Assembly (NCBI RefSeq): GCF_003460605.1
Contig: NZ_QTVN01000012.1
Location: 1-64,000, forward strand
Origin: Ruminococcus sp. AF31-8BH
Lineage (GTDB): Bacteria; Bacillota; Clostridia; Lachnospirales; Lachnospiraceae
Length of the DNA: 64,000 nucleotides
Reading direction: 5' to 3'
A program made the position numbers and the translations under genes. This document shows positions 15,927 to 25,014 of this stretch, piece by piece. The notes under the pieces were generated by a model that ran no database searches, was not told where the DNA came from, and was given only the letters and a program-made list of their open reading frames with translations. How positions within the stretch are numbered: the stretch's first letter is position 1; every line of letters begins with the position of its first letter.

Positions 15927-18026
15927 ATGACACAGAATATTCCCGAAATTTATGGAAGTCTTGTTTTCAACGACAGGATCATGCGCAGTAAATTACCAAA
16001 GGACATGTACAAGGCACTGAAAAAAACCATTGAAAATGGTACTCACTTAGAGCTTGATGTTGCAAACTCTGTAGCAGTTGCCATGAAAGAATGGGCCATC
16101 GAAAATGGTGCTACCCATTATACACACTGGTTCCAGCCTATGACAAACGTGACTGCTGAGAAACATGACAGCTTCATTTCCCCAACAGGTGATGGACAGG
16201 TCATCATGGATTTCTCCGGTAAAGAGCTTGTAAAGGGTGAGCCGGATGCTTCCAGCTTCCCGTCCGGTGGTCTTCGTGCTACCTTTGAGGCAAGAGGCTA
16301 TACAGCATGGGATCCTACTTCCCCGGCATTTATTAAGGATGGAACCCTTTACATTCCCACAGCGTTCTGCTCTTACAGCGGTGAGGCACTTGACAAAAAG
16401 ACTCCTCTCCTTCGCTCTATGGATACCTTAAATAAAGCAGCTGTGAATATGCTTCACATCCTCGGAAATAAAGGAATCAAGCATGTTTCCACAACTGTAG
16501 GACCTGAGCAGGAATACTTCCTGGTTCCAAAGGAGCTTTATAAAGAAAGAAAAGACCTGGTGTTCTGCGGACGTACCTTACTTGGTGCTCCAGCTCCGAA
16601 AGGACAGGAAATGGAGGATCATTACTTCGGAACCTTGAAGCCGAAGGTTGCAGCTTATATGCATGATCTTGATGTTGAGCTGTGGAAGCTTGGTATTCCG
16701 GCAAAAACAAAACACAACGAGGTTGCTCCTGCACAGCATGAGCTTGCTCCTGTATTCGATACCACAAATGTTGCAGTTGACCACAATCAGCTGACCATGG
16801 AGGTTATGAAAAAGGTTGCTGACAAGCATGATCTTGTTTGCCTCCTTCATGAGAAACCATTTGAGGGAATCAACGGAAGCGGTAAGCACAACAACTGGTC
16901 CATGATCACAGATGACGGCGTAAACCTTCTGGATCCGGGAAAAACTCCTGCAGAGAATATCCAGTTCCTTGTTTTTCTGATGGCGGTTATCAAAGCGGTT
17001 GATGAATATGCGGATCTGCTTCGTATTTCCGTTGCAAGCGCAGGAAACGACCACAGACTTGGAGCAAACGAGGCTCCGCCTGCAGTTGTATCTATTTTCC
17101 TTGGAGATGAGCTGACAGAGGTTCTCAAATCCATTGAAAACGATACCTACTTTACTTCCCACGGTGCTGTTCAGATGGATATCGGTGCAACGGTTCTGCC
17201 TCATTTCGTAAAAGACAACACAGACCGTAACCGTACTTCACCATTTGCATTTACCGGAAACAAATTCGAATTCCGTATGCTGGGTTCCGCAGCTTCTGTT
17301 GCAAACCCGAATATCGTATTAAATACTGCAGTTGCAGAGGCACTGGATCAGTTTGCAAAGGAGCTTGCAGATGTAGCTCCGGAGGATATGGAGCATGCAG
17401 TTCATGAGCTGATCAAGAGAGCCATCAAAAAGCATAAACGTGTCATCTTCAACGGCAACGGCTATACAGATGAGTGGATTGAAGAGGCAGCAAAACGTGG
17501 CCTTTACAACCTGAAATCAACTCCGGATGCTATGCCTATGTGGATTGCCGATAAAAACATCGAACTGTTTACCAAGCACAGCATTTTCACAAGCGAGGAG
17601 ATTCATTCCCGTTATGATATCTGGCTTGAGAACTATTCCAAGACCATCAACATTGAGTCCAACACAATGGTTGAGATGGTGCAGAAGGATCTCCTTCCGT
17701 CTGTTCTGTCTTATGTGGAGGAAATTGCAAGCACAGCAAGCCTGAAGGCTTCTGTTGTTCCTGGTATTTCCTGCAAAAGCGAGACAACACTTATTACCAA
17801 GCTGTCTGAGCTTTCCGATGCTATGACAAAGGGACTTGAGAAACTGAAAGTAGATACAGCCAAAGCAAAAGCGACTGAGGATGTGCTTGAGAATGCCAAA
17901 CTGTATCAGACTGAGGTTCTTGAGGATATGGAGGAGCTTAGAAGGTCTGCCGATGAGGCTGAGACTCTTATTCCGGATGATCTGCTTCCATATCCTACTT
18001 ATGGAAAACTGTTATTCTATATCTAA
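15927..18026 (+). CDS. glnA: Glutamine synthetase type III
   Basis: Makes glutamine from glutamate, ammonia and ATP. At 699 residues it has the length of the GlnN (type III) class, well above the 440-470 of types I/II. Family motifs are present: GPEQEYFLV, KHNEVAPAQHE and NGSGKHNNWS, which supply metal, glutamate and ATP contacts. The ATG at 15927 follows AAAGGAG; an upstream in-frame start at 15900 has none. The enzyme is a cytoplasmic dodecamer in this class. It is followed by amtB-PII, and both leaders carry the same antitermination element, so ammonium import and assimilation should respond together. It lies some 235 bases after its terminator, with repeat B between. Confidence 0.95.
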   Translation: MTQNIPEIYGSLVFNDRIMRSKLPKDMYKALKKTIENGTHLELDVANSVAVAMKEWAIENGATHYTHWFQPMTNVTAEKHDSFISPTGDGQVIMDFSGKELVKGEPDASSFPSGGLRATFEARGYTAWDPTSPAFIKDGTLYIPTAFCSYSGEALDKKTPLLRSMDTLNKAAVNMLHILGNKGIKHVSTTVGPEQEYFLVPKELYKERKDLVFCGRTLLGAPAPKGQEMEDHYFGTLKPKVAAYMHDLDVELWKLGIPAKTKHNEVAPAQHELAPVFDTTNVAVDHNQLTMEVMKKVADKHDLVCLLHEKPFEGINGSGKHNNWSMITDDGVNLLDPGKTPAENIQFLVFLMAVIKAVDEYADLLRISVASAGNDHRLGANEAPPAVVSIFLGDELTEVLKSIENDTYFTSHGAVQMDIGATVLPHFVKDNTDRNRTSPFAFTGNKFEFRMLGSAASVANPNIVLNTAVAEALDQFAKELADVAPEDMEHAVHELIKRAIKKHKRVIFNGNGYTDEWIEEAAKRGLYNLKSTPDAMPMWIADKNIELFTKHSIFTSEEIHSRYDIWLENYSKTINIESNTMVEMVQKDLLPSVLSYVEEIASTASLKASVVPGISCKSETTLITKLSELSDAMTKGLEKLKVDTAKAKATEDVLENAKLYQTEVLEDMEELRRSADEAETLIPDDLLPYPTYGKLLFYI

Positions 18027-18030
18027 TGGA

Positions 18031-18218
18031 AATGTCGCTTTACAGCGACATCTTCATGAACGAAAGTCAGCTGTTCCGCGCTTACAGCGCTCCCACAGCT
18101 GTCGAAGGTATTCGTAATCCGGGCTATCGCCCTTCTTACTCATACCTTCTTGCCCGTCTAATATCTGTGAACTCGCTCATGCAAGCATGGCTCATTCACA
18201 GCTGCTATCCGGGACTTT
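18031..18218 (-). repeat. Dispersed repeat family B copy
   Basis: Read on the minus strand it starts AAAGTCCCGGATAGC, passes GCTTGCATGAGCGA, GGCGATAGCCCGGATTACGA and CAGCTGTGGGAGCGC, and ends AGATGTCGC/GCGACATT. The middle matches the copy at 40313-40420 closely. It begins 5 bases after the glnA stop. Confidence 0.65.
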
Positions 18219-18230
18219 CTAGGGTAGAAC

Positions 18231-18314
18231 CAGGGGATATCTATTATGAAACTCTACTTCATAATTCATTATCGATTTCCTCATCCATTAATCACACGAT
18301 ACAGATATCCCCTG
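18231..18314. repeat. 12-bp inverted repeat between glnA and amtB
   Basis: CAGGGGATATCT (18231-18242) is repeated perfectly in inverse at 18303-18314, with a 60-base loop. Only a weak TGTTTTAC follows, so it may be a poor glnA terminator or a further mobile-repeat end. Confidence 0.45.
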
Positions 18315-18343
18315 TTTTACATACATACAAAAAAATATAAAAG

Positions 18344-18394
18344 GATCGTAAAGGCGCGAAAGTAAAACAAATGTTTTCTCTTTTGCGCCTTTTT
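18344..18394 (+). promoter_or_regulatory. amtB leader: AAAGGC hexaloop hairpin overlapping a terminator
   Basis: TCGT-AAAGGC-GCGA (18346-18359) is a short hairpin with the A1/G4 hexaloop. Bases AAAGGCGC also pair with GCGCCTTT (18385-18392) in a terminator with a T-run. A weak TATAAA just upstream (18336-18341) would start the RNA close to the hairpin, as in glnA. The upstream -35 is poor, so the promoter position is uncertain. Confidence 0.65.
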
Positions 18395-18458
18395 GATATT
18401 AAATATGTATCTGCTCCTGCTTATCCGGTGCAGGTACAAGATGAGGGAGGAAATTATT

Positions 18459-20189
18459 ATGGATTATTCAGCAGTAAACACAATCTGGGTGCTTGTTGGC
18501 GCCGCGCTTGTCTTCTTCATGCAGGCAGGCTTCGCAATGGTGGAAACCGGTTTCACCAGAGCAAAAAACGCAGGTAACATTATCATGAAAAACCTGATGG
18601 ACTTCTGTATCGGTACTCCGGCATTCTGGCTGGTTGGTTTCGGTATTATGTTTGGAGCAGGAAACGGCTTCTTCGGAAGAATCGGCGGAATTGCCACCGA
18701 GGCAAATTACGGAAGCACAATGCTTCCTGACGGTGTTCCGTTCTGGGCATTTTTGATTTTCCAGACTGTCTTCTGTGCAACCTCTGCTACTATCGTTTCC
18801 GGTGCCATGGCTGAGCGTACAAAATTCTCTTCTTACTGTGTATACAGTCTTATGATCAGCCTTGTGGTTTACCCGATCTCCGGTCACTGGATCTGGGGCG
18901 GCGGCTTCATCAGCCAGATGGGCTTCCACGATTTCGCCGGTTCCTGTGCAGTTCATATGGTAGGCGGTGTTGCCGCATTTATCGGTGCAGTTATCCTTGG
19001 ACCTCGTATCGGTAAATATTCAAAGGATGGAAAATCAAAAGCTATCCCGGGCCATAACCTGACAGTTGGTGCACTTGGCGTATTTATCCTCTGGTTCTGC
19101 TGGTTCGGCTTTAACGGTGCCTCCACAGTTTCCATGGAGAGAGATGCAATTGTCAGTGCAGGTAAAATCTTTGTAACTACGAACCTTGCTGCTGCAGTTG
19201 CCACTGTAACCGTTATGCTGATCACATGGATCCGCTACAAAAAGCCAGATGTTTCCATGTCCCTGAACGGTTCTCTTGCAGGTCTTGTTGCAATCACCGC
19301 AGGCTGCGACACCGTATCTCCTACATCTGCAGCAATCATCGGTATTGCAGCTGGTTTCGTTGTTGTATTTGGTATTGAATTTATTGACAAGGTTCTCAAG
19401 GTTGATGATCCTGTTGGTGCAGTTGGCGTTCATGGTTTAAACGGTGCTTTTGGTACACTTGCAGTTGGTCTTTTCTCAGACGGAGCCGGTACAGAATGGA
19501 AAGGTCTTTTGGTTGGCGGCGGTTTCCACGGCTTTGGCGTACAGCTTGCAGGCATGCTGATCACAATCGCATGGGTTGCAGTAACTATGACCATTATTTT
19601 CCAGGTAATCAAGCATACTATGGGACTTCGTGTATCTGCTGAAGAAGAGATTCAGGGTCTTGATGTAAAAGAGCATGGTCTTGCAAGTGCTTACGATGGA
19701 TTCGCAATCCGGGATGCAGTTGGTTCCGTTCCGACTCCTATGGGAACTTCCAGAGAATTTACTACGGTTGCCAGACCTTCTGCTCCTGCTGAGTTCGTTC
19801 CGGAGCTTCCAAAGGACGGTGTTCACAAACTGACAAAGGTTGTGATCATTACCCGTCAGAACAAGCTTGAGGAGTTTATGCAGGCCATGAATGAAATCGG
19901 TGTTACCGGTATTACCATCACAAACGTTCTCGGATGCGGCGTACAGAAAGGTGCTCCTGCTTTCTACCGTGGCGTTGAGATGGATATGAACCTTCTTCCA
20001 AAGGTTAAGATTGAAATCGTAGTCAGCCTTGTTCCGGTACAGAAAGTCATCGAGACAGCCAAGAGAGTTCTTCATACCGGTCAGATCGGTGATGGAAAAG
20101 TCTTCGTCTATGACATTGAAAACGTTGTCAAGATCAGAACCGGCGAGGAAGGATACCTGGCACTGCAGGATACTGACGCAGAAGCCTGA
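18459..20189 (+). CDS. amtB: Ammonium channel fused to a PII signalling domain
   Basis: A 576-residue fusion. Residues 1-430 form an Amt/Mep channel with about eleven membrane helices ([13 protein letters not shown] near the start; [15 protein letters not shown] in the second half), which conducts ammonium. After a linker rich in EEE and DVKEHG, residues 455-576 are a GlnB/GlnK-type PII domain starting [12 protein letters not shown]. Its T-loop keeps the tyrosine (Y503 in AFYRGVEM) and [10 protein letters not shown] follows. PII normally plugs Amt when 2-oxoglutarate is low; covalent fusion makes the gate intrinsic. The ATG at 18459 follows GGAGG. It is next to glnA and shares its leader type. 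Confidence 0.93.
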   Translation: MDYSAVNTIWVLVGAALVFFMQAGFAMVETGFTRAKNAGNIIMKNLMDFCIGTPAFWLVGFGIMFGAGNGFFGRIGGIATEANYGSTMLPDGVPFWAFLIFQTVFCATSATIVSGAMAERTKFSSYCVYSLMISLVVYPISGHWIWGGGFISQMGFHDFAGSCAVHMVGGVAAFIGAVILGPRIGKYSKDGKSKAIPGHNLTVGALGVFILWFCWFGFNGASTVSMERDAIVSAGKIFVTTNLAAAVATVTVMLITWIRYKKPDVSMSLNGSLAGLVAITAGCDTVSPTSAAIIGIAAGFVVVFGIEFIDKVLKVDDPVGAVGVHGLNGAFGTLAVGLFSDGAGTEWKGLLVGGGFHGFGVQLAGMLITIAWVAVTMTIIFQVIKHTMGLRVSAEEEIQGLDVKEHGLASAYDGFAIRDAVGSVPTPMGTSREFTTVARPSAPAEFVPELPKDGVHKLTKVVIITRQNKLEEFMQAMNEIGVTGITITNVLGCGVQKGAPAFYRGVEMDMNLLPKVKIEIVVSLVPVQKVIETAKRVLHTGQIGDGKVFVYDIENVVKIRTGEEGYLALQDTDAEA

Positions 20190-20194
20190 GCCAT

Positions 20195-20239
20195 CAAAAA
20201 AAGAACTTTCGGAAATCAAAATCCGAAGGTTCTTTTTTA
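20195..20239. terminator. Bidirectional terminator between amtB and the ABC-F gene
   Basis: AAAAAAGAACTTTCGGA and TCCGAAGGTTCTTTTTT pair around an 8-base loop with T-runs in both directions, serving the convergent genes on both sides. Confidence 0.85.
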
Positions 20240-20269
20240 TTGACTTATTGCGTTTGACAAAAGCCTGCT

Positions 20270-22024
20270 TTATTTATTTTTTCCACCGTTGTCCAAAAGA
20301 AGCTGCTCCAGATTATCGCAAAGCTTCTTGGCATCCTCGTACTTGCCGGCCTGGAGGGCAAAGGCAATGCGGTTTTCCAGGTCTTTTTTCTTCTGCTCGT
20401 ATTCCAGGTAATCCTTGTCGAAGTGGTCGGCATAGATCATCTTGCGGAATTTGCGCATGCTAACCTTGCGAAGGCCTTTGTCTTCTGTGAAAAGAACGTA
20501 ATCCATGCAGTTGGCTACGGTGTAGAAATCGTGGGAAACCATGAGGACGGTTCCATTGTATTTCTCTATGGCATCCTCAAGGGCAAGCTGGGAATAGGTG
20601 TCCAGATGGCTGGTTGGCTCGTCCAGAAGGAGAAGGTTGGCATCTGTTCTGGAAATCTTCGCAAGCTGGAGGAGATTTTTCTCGCCGCCGGACAGGTTTC
20701 CTACCGGGCTGTAGATCAGTTCTTCCTCAAAGCCGTAGGTTTTCAGGTAGCCGATGACCTGGGCGTCGGTGTCAAAGCCTGCATCCTCGAAGTTCTTTAG
20801 GACGGTGGCTTTCTCATCGAAAACTTCGCCGTGCATCTGGGAAAGATAGGCTGTTTTTACATTCTCGCCTAAATGGATGGCTGGATTTTCCCCACGGATG
20901 ATATCACGAAGAAGAGTGGTTTTTCCGGTGCCATTGGGGCCTACAATAGCTACCTTCTCTCCTGCCTGAATGGAGAAGGATACATGCTCCATAATCTGGC
21001 GGTCAAAGGCTACGCTGTAGTCTTCTGCATGCAGCACGGTCTGGCCTTCCAGCGGACCTTCGGTGTGAAGCTGGATGTCCGGCTGTTTGATGTCCACAAA
21101 GGGGGACTTGGTTTTGCGCGCTTCCAAACGCTCCAGAAGGGAAACCCTGGCGTGAAGGCTTCTTCCGCGGGTGGCGCTGTCAATGGCTGTGGCGCTGTTT
21201 CTGAGGCGTTCCACGATCCTGCGGTTTCGCTCGATTTCTTCTAAGTCGGAGGCGGCAAGTTCCTGCTGCTCGATCTTCATCTGTAGAAGGGCAAAATTGT
21301 AATCCACGTAATTGCCGTCAAATTCCTGGATCTCCGTGTTTTCCAGATGGAGGATCTTGTTGAAGCAGTGGTTGAGCAGGTAGCGATTGTGGGTGATCAC
21401 AAGGAGGGTGCCCTTGTGGGAATTGATCAGGTTCCGAAGGGCGTTCAGGTGCTGGAAATCCAGGAACACGTCGGGTTCGTCCATGATGATGAATTTAGGG
21501 CTGATCATCATTTCGCGGATGGCCTGCACCAGCTTGAACTCACCGCCGGAAAGGCTGGATAAAAGCTGATCCTCATAGCCGGCAAGTCCTGCAACCTTCA
21601 GCTGCTTACGAATGTTGCTTTCGTAGAAATCACCGTCGATGGCGTTAAATTCATCCAGGGTGGTCTGATACTCTTCCATCAGCTCTTCTAAGCGGTCTGT
21701 AGTGCCCATGTCCTCACAGATCTGGTTGATCTTATTTTGCAGGCGGACAAACTCTTCACTGAGGTAGTCGAATACGGTTACTTCTTTTTCTTCGTCTATG
21801 GCGTAGAACTGGCTCACATACCCGATCTGCCCCGGAACATCGATGATCAGCTTGCCATCATATAAGTAATCTTCCGGGTGAAGGATCATATTCACCAGCG
21901 TACTTTTCCCAGTCCCGTTGGTCCCAATAAACGCACAATGCACATCATCCTCCAGGGTGAAGGATATCTTGTTATATAACTCTTTATGCGGAAAAGAGTA
22001 GGATAAATTCTCTGCTCGTATCAT
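20270..22024 (-). CDS. ABC-F family ATPase
   Basis: 584 residues with two fused ATP-binding cassettes and no membrane segments: Walker A GTNGTGKST and GPNGTGKTT, signatures SLSGGEFK and NLSGGEKN, Walker B IIMDEPDVFLD and LLLDEPTSHLD. ABC-F proteins act on the ribosome as translation factors or antibiotic-protection factors. The inter-domain linker is the basic stretch near residues 240-310 (ERNRRIVERLR, RGRSLHARVS). The C-terminal tail is a charged coiled coil. It lies 27 bases after the YicG-type gene, in the same operon. Which ABC-F subfamily, and whether it gives drug resistance, cannot be told from sequence alone. Confidence 0.85.
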   Translation of the reverse strand: MIRAENLSYSFPHKELYNKISFTLEDDVHCAFIGTNGTGKSTLVNMILHPEDYLYDGKLIIDVPGQIGYVSQFYAIDEEKEVTVFDYLSEEFVRLQNKINQICEDMGTTDRLEELMEEYQTTLDEFNAIDGDFYESNIRKQLKVAGLAGYEDQLLSSLSGGEFKLVQAIREMMISPKFIIMDEPDVFLDFQHLNALRNLINSHKGTLLVITHNRYLLNHCFNKILHLENTEIQEFDGNYVDYNFALLQMKIEQQELAASDLEEIERNRRIVERLRNSATAIDSATRGRSLHARVSLLERLEARKTKSPFVDIKQPDIQLHTEGPLEGQTVLHAEDYSVAFDRQIMEHVSFSIQAGEKVAIVGPNGTGKTTLLRDIIRGENPAIHLGENVKTAYLSQMHGEVFDEKATVLKNFEDAGFDTDAQVIGYLKTYGFEEELIYSPVGNLSGGEKNLLQLAKISRTDANLLLLDEPTSHLDTYSQLALEDAIEKYNGTVLMVSHDFYTVANCMDYVLFTEDKGLRKVSMRKFRKMIYADHFDKDYLEYEQKKKDLENRIAFALQAGKYEDAKKLCDNLEQLLLDNGGKNK

Positions 22025-22051
22025 AAAAACTCCTTTTTGTTCAGTTGACAG

Positions 22052-22690
22052 TTATTTCAGCTTCGGTAAATTCCATCTGTAGTGGGCGGCCAGGTAGCGC
22101 ATGAGGATTACGGCGGCAGAGCCGAAGATCAGGGAGGCGACTACGCCGAAAAGGCGGTAGGTGTAGACGCACACGATGGCTCCCACGATGGAGGCGCAGG
22201 CATAAATATGCTTCACGAAAATGTAGGGTGGGACTTCTGCCATCATGTCGCGGAGCAGGCCGCCGCCTACGCCGGTGATGGTTCCCACAAACACCAGAAG
22301 GAAGGTGTTGTCTGCAAAGCCCTGACGGATTCCGGTGTTGACGCCCACTACGGTAAAAATACCAAGTCCCACAGAGTCCATCACCAGCATCACCTTGTCA
22401 TAGGTTACATTCCCCTCCAGCAGCTCCCTCTTGAAATAAAGAAGGAAAAACACCAGCACAGATGTGAGCACTGCCACAGCCGCATAGACCGGCTTCTGGA
22501 ACACACCTGGCGGGATGATTCCAAGGGTTACGTCACGGATCATTCCTCCGCCAACAGCGGTAATCACTCCCAGCACCGTCACCCCGAAAATGTCCATCTT
22601 CTGCTCTGATCCCACCAACGCCCCTGACGCGGCAAAGGCAACAGTGCCGATCATTTCCAGAATAAATGTAATTGTTTCCTGATACCCCAT
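22052..22690 (-). CDS. YicG/UPF0126 (TRIC-like) membrane protein
   Basis: 212 residues with about seven hydrophobic helices arranged as an internal repeat: AVGGGMIRDVTLG in the first half and GVGGGLLRDMMAE in the second. This G-GGG--RD signature marks the UPF0126 family, annotated as glycine-transport-domain or trimeric intracellular cation channel-like proteins. It probably forms a small cation or solute pore. Substrate is unknown. It heads a two-gene operon with the ABC-F gene. Confidence 0.8.
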   Translation of the reverse strand: MGYQETITFILEMIGTVAFAASGALVGSEQKMDIFGVTVLGVITAVGGGMIRDVTLGIIPPGVFQKPVYAAVAVLTSVLVFFLLYFKRELLEGNVTYDKVMLVMDSVGLGIFTVVGVNTGIRQGFADNTFLLVFVGTITGVGGGLLRDMMAEVPPYIFVKHIYACASIVGAIVCVYTYRLFGVVASLIFGSAAVILMRYLAAHYRWNLPKLK

Positions 22691-22771
22691 AAAATAATAC
22701 CTCTTCCATTTTTTTACCAGCGCTTTCTTCCCTCTTTTCCTCTTCGTCTATGCGCTGGCTCACTGTCCCCT

Positions 22772-22799
22772 ATTGTACCATAAAACTCCCCATTTGCCA
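22772..22799 (-). promoter_or_regulatory. Promoter of the yicG-like/ABC-F operon
   Basis: TGGCAA (22799-22794), 16-base spacer, TACAAT (22777-22772). The leader that follows carries a CCAGCGC/GCGCTGG hairpin (within 22714-22758) of unknown role. Confidence 0.5.
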
Positions 22800-22852
22800 C
22801 CTGGAAAATTCACGAAACCACAACAAATTTCAGATTGGCTAAATTTTCTTGT

Positions 22853-22884
22853 TAAAAAATGACCGGAAGATCGCTCTCCCGGCC
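22853..22884 (-). terminator. Terminator of the sugar importer operon
   Basis: GGCCGGGAGA / TCTTCCGGTC with a GCGA loop, followed by ATTTTTT on the minus strand, 60 bases after the last permease gene. Confidence 0.8.
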
Positions 22885-22944
22885 ATAACTTTCATTTCTT
22901 CTCTTCACTTGTAAAGCTTGCCCGAATCCCGGTAAATTTTTCCA

Positions 22945-23811
22945 TCATCCCTTCACGCCTCCAAGTGCCACACCAGCCACAATATACTTGGAAAGCACCA
23001 GGTAAACCACAACCAGCGGGATAATGGTAACAAAAAGTCCCACATAAACCACACCGTAATCCGTACGGAACTGGTTAGAGCTTAACAGCTGCACGAACAT
23101 CGGAAGCGTCTTCTTGGAATCTGTAGTTAACAGGATGGTCGGTGTAAACAGGTTGTTCCACTGTGCAATAAACTGGAAGATCGCCTGTGTAGCAACCGCC
23201 GGCTTCATAATCGGCAGAATGATCCGGTTAAAAGTATGCCACTCCTTGGAGCCGTCAATTCTCGCCGCCTCGATCATTTCCAGGGACAATGTGCTCTCCA
23301 TATACTGCTTCATAAAGAACACAACCGTAGGCGCCGCAATGGTGGGAATGATCAGCGGAATGTAGGTATCGATCAGCTTCAGATCCAGCATAAACCGGTA
23401 AAAACCGATAATGGAAATCTGGCTTGGCACCATCATAACCGCCATAATAAACGCCCATGCAAATTTCTTAAACTTAAAATCATAAACATGAATGCCATAC
23501 GCCGTCAGCGCGGAAAAATAAACCGCCAGGAAAGTACCCGGAATGGTAATGGTTGCAGAGTTCAAAATCGCCTTCTGCAGGGTAATCTGCATACCATTCT
23601 GCTTGATCATCAGGTTTTTCCAGTTCTCGATCAGATGGGTGGACGGAATCAGGGAAACACCCGCCTTAATGGATTCCGAATCCCTTGTAGCATTCATCAC
23701 CAGAAGTACAAAGGGCAAAAGTGCGATCAGACAGAAGAAAATGCAGATCACCATACGAAAGATTCTCTGATGCAGCAGACTTTTGCTGTAGCTGTCCTTT
23801 GCTTTACTCAT
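22945..23811 (-). CDS. Sugar ABC transporter permease, MalG type
   Basis: 288 residues with six predicted membrane helices. The EAA loop that docks the ATPase is visible as EAARIDGSKEWHTFNRIILP around residue 180. It forms the importer channel with the MalF-type partner, whose gene it overlaps by four bases (ATGA), so they are made in equal amounts. No ATPase gene is present in the operon; CUT1 sugar importers of this group commonly share one MsmK/MsiK-type ATPase encoded elsewhere. Cellobiose or cellodextrin is the likely cargo given the neighbouring phosphorylase, which is inference. Confidence 0.88.
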   Translation of the reverse strand: MSKAKDSYSKSLLHQRIFRMVICIFFCLIALLPFVLLVMNATRDSESIKAGVSLIPSTHLIENWKNLMIKQNGMQITLQKAILNSATITIPGTFLAVYFSALTAYGIHVYDFKFKKFAWAFIMAVMMVPSQISIIGFYRFMLDLKLIDTYIPLIIPTIAAPTVVFFMKQYMESTLSLEMIEAARIDGSKEWHTFNRIILPIMKPAVATQAIFQFIAQWNNLFTPTILLTTDSKKTLPMFVQLLSSNQFRTDYGVVYVGLFVTIIPLVVVYLVLSKYIVAGVALGGVKG

Positions 23812-24788
23812 AATCTTCCACCTGCCTTTCTGCGCTGCCGCTGCTCTCTCTTCATCCGCCTGTCTTCACTGTCTCCCATAGTGGCAAACAGAATCAGGCT
23901 GACAATCAACGTGATCACAAACAGTACAACGGAAACGGCTGCTGCCTTTCCAACATCGCTGTTATACAGACGCATAATATACATGGCCATAGTAGTGGTC
24001 TTGTCATCCGGCAGACCCACAAGTCCGGTCTCCGGAACATTGAACAGCGCCGGAATATCATACATCTGCAGACCGCCAATCGCGGAAGTCACCAGAGTAT
24101 ACAGCATGATCGGCTTCAAAAGAGGCAGGGTAATGTAGCGGAACTTTTTCCATCCTGTTGCCCCGTCAATATCTGCCGCCTCGAAAAGTCCCGGGTCAAT
24201 GCCAAGAACACCAGAAATCAAAAGCAATGTGGTATTTCCAAACCACATCCACCACAAAATGCCGGAAATCAGCCCGCGGCTTCCAGCTACACTGGACATG
24301 AAATCGAAATTGCTGCTGAGGATTCCCCAGTCTTTCAAGGTCTGGGTAATGGGTCCATACTGGGAAAACAGGGATTTAAACAGTACGGAAACAGATGCTG
24401 CGGTGATAACGCTTGGAAGATACACAATGACCTTCATGGCTCCCGTTCCCTTTACCTTCACCTTCTCATCGGTAAGCCACACAGCCAGAAGAAGGGAAAC
24501 CAGGATCTGTGGAACAAAGTTAAAGCCCCACATGATCAGGGTATTTTTCAGATAACTGAGCACGTACCCTCTCTCACCAGCTGTCATGCCAAGGATATTG
24601 AGAAAATTCTTGATTCCCGCAAAGTCCACGAACTCACGTCCATTCCGCTTGTAATACGTCAGCGTGCTGTAATAAAATGTATTGATCAGCGGCCATAACT
24701 GGAAAACCAGATAGGTAATAAAAAACGGTGCGATAAAAAAGTAGCCATACCTTCCATAACTGATTTTTTTCTTCTTTTTCTTATTCAT
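23808..24788 (-). CDS. Sugar ABC transporter permease, MalF type
   Basis: 326 residues beginning MNKKKKKKISYGRYGY, a lysine-rich cytoplasmic lead before the first helix, then six helices. The EAA loop reads EAADIDGATGWKKFRYITLP. The start at 24788 follows CAGGAGG; an upstream in-frame codon at 24884 lies inside the intercistronic hairpin region and has no ribosome site. It pairs with the downstream MalG-type permease and takes sugar from the binding protein encoded upstream. Confidence 0.88.
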   Translation of the reverse strand: MNKKKKKKISYGRYGYFFIAPFFITYLVFQLWPLINTFYYSTLTYYKRNGREFVDFAGIKNFLNILGMTAGERGYVLSYLKNTLIMWGFNFVPQILVSLLLAVWLTDEKVKVKGTGAMKVIVYLPSVITAASVSVLFKSLFSQYGPITQTLKDWGILSSNFDFMSSVAGSRGLISGILWWMWFGNTTLLLISGVLGIDPGLFEAADIDGATGWKKFRYITLPLLKPIMLYTLVTSAIGGLQMYDIPALFNVPETGLVGLPDDKTTTMAMYIMRLYNSDVGKAAAVSVVLFVITLIVSLILFATMGDSEDRRMKREQRQRRKAGGRL

Positions 24789-24935
24789 AACAGCCTCCTG
24801 TCTGAACCTGATGCGCCCTGGCAGGGCAGAACGCCTGACACTAAGGGGAACCCACTTTTTGGCTTCCCTGTCACTGGCAGTCATTCTGCTTCTGAAACCA
24901 AAGCAGCCACCGGCAACTCATACAGATAGAAGAAT

Positions 24936-24968
24936 GTGCTGCTCCTTCTTTTTGGGAAGAAGCAGCAC
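24936..24968 (-). promoter_or_regulatory. Intercistronic hairpin after the binding-protein gene
   Basis: GTGCTGCTTCTTC / GAAGGAGCAGCAC style stem (12 pairs, one mismatch) with no T-run after it. Such stems between the binding protein and permease genes protect the upstream mRNA and raise binding-protein yield. Confidence 0.6.
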
Positions 24969-25014
24969 ACTCACTACTACTTATTTTTTACTTTTACAAG
25001 CCCTTACGTTTGAT

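Noticed and set aside
20270..22024. ABC-F gene as a drug-resistance determinant
   Set aside because: Sequence shows only the general ABC-F layout; no subfamily-specific feature that I could rely on.
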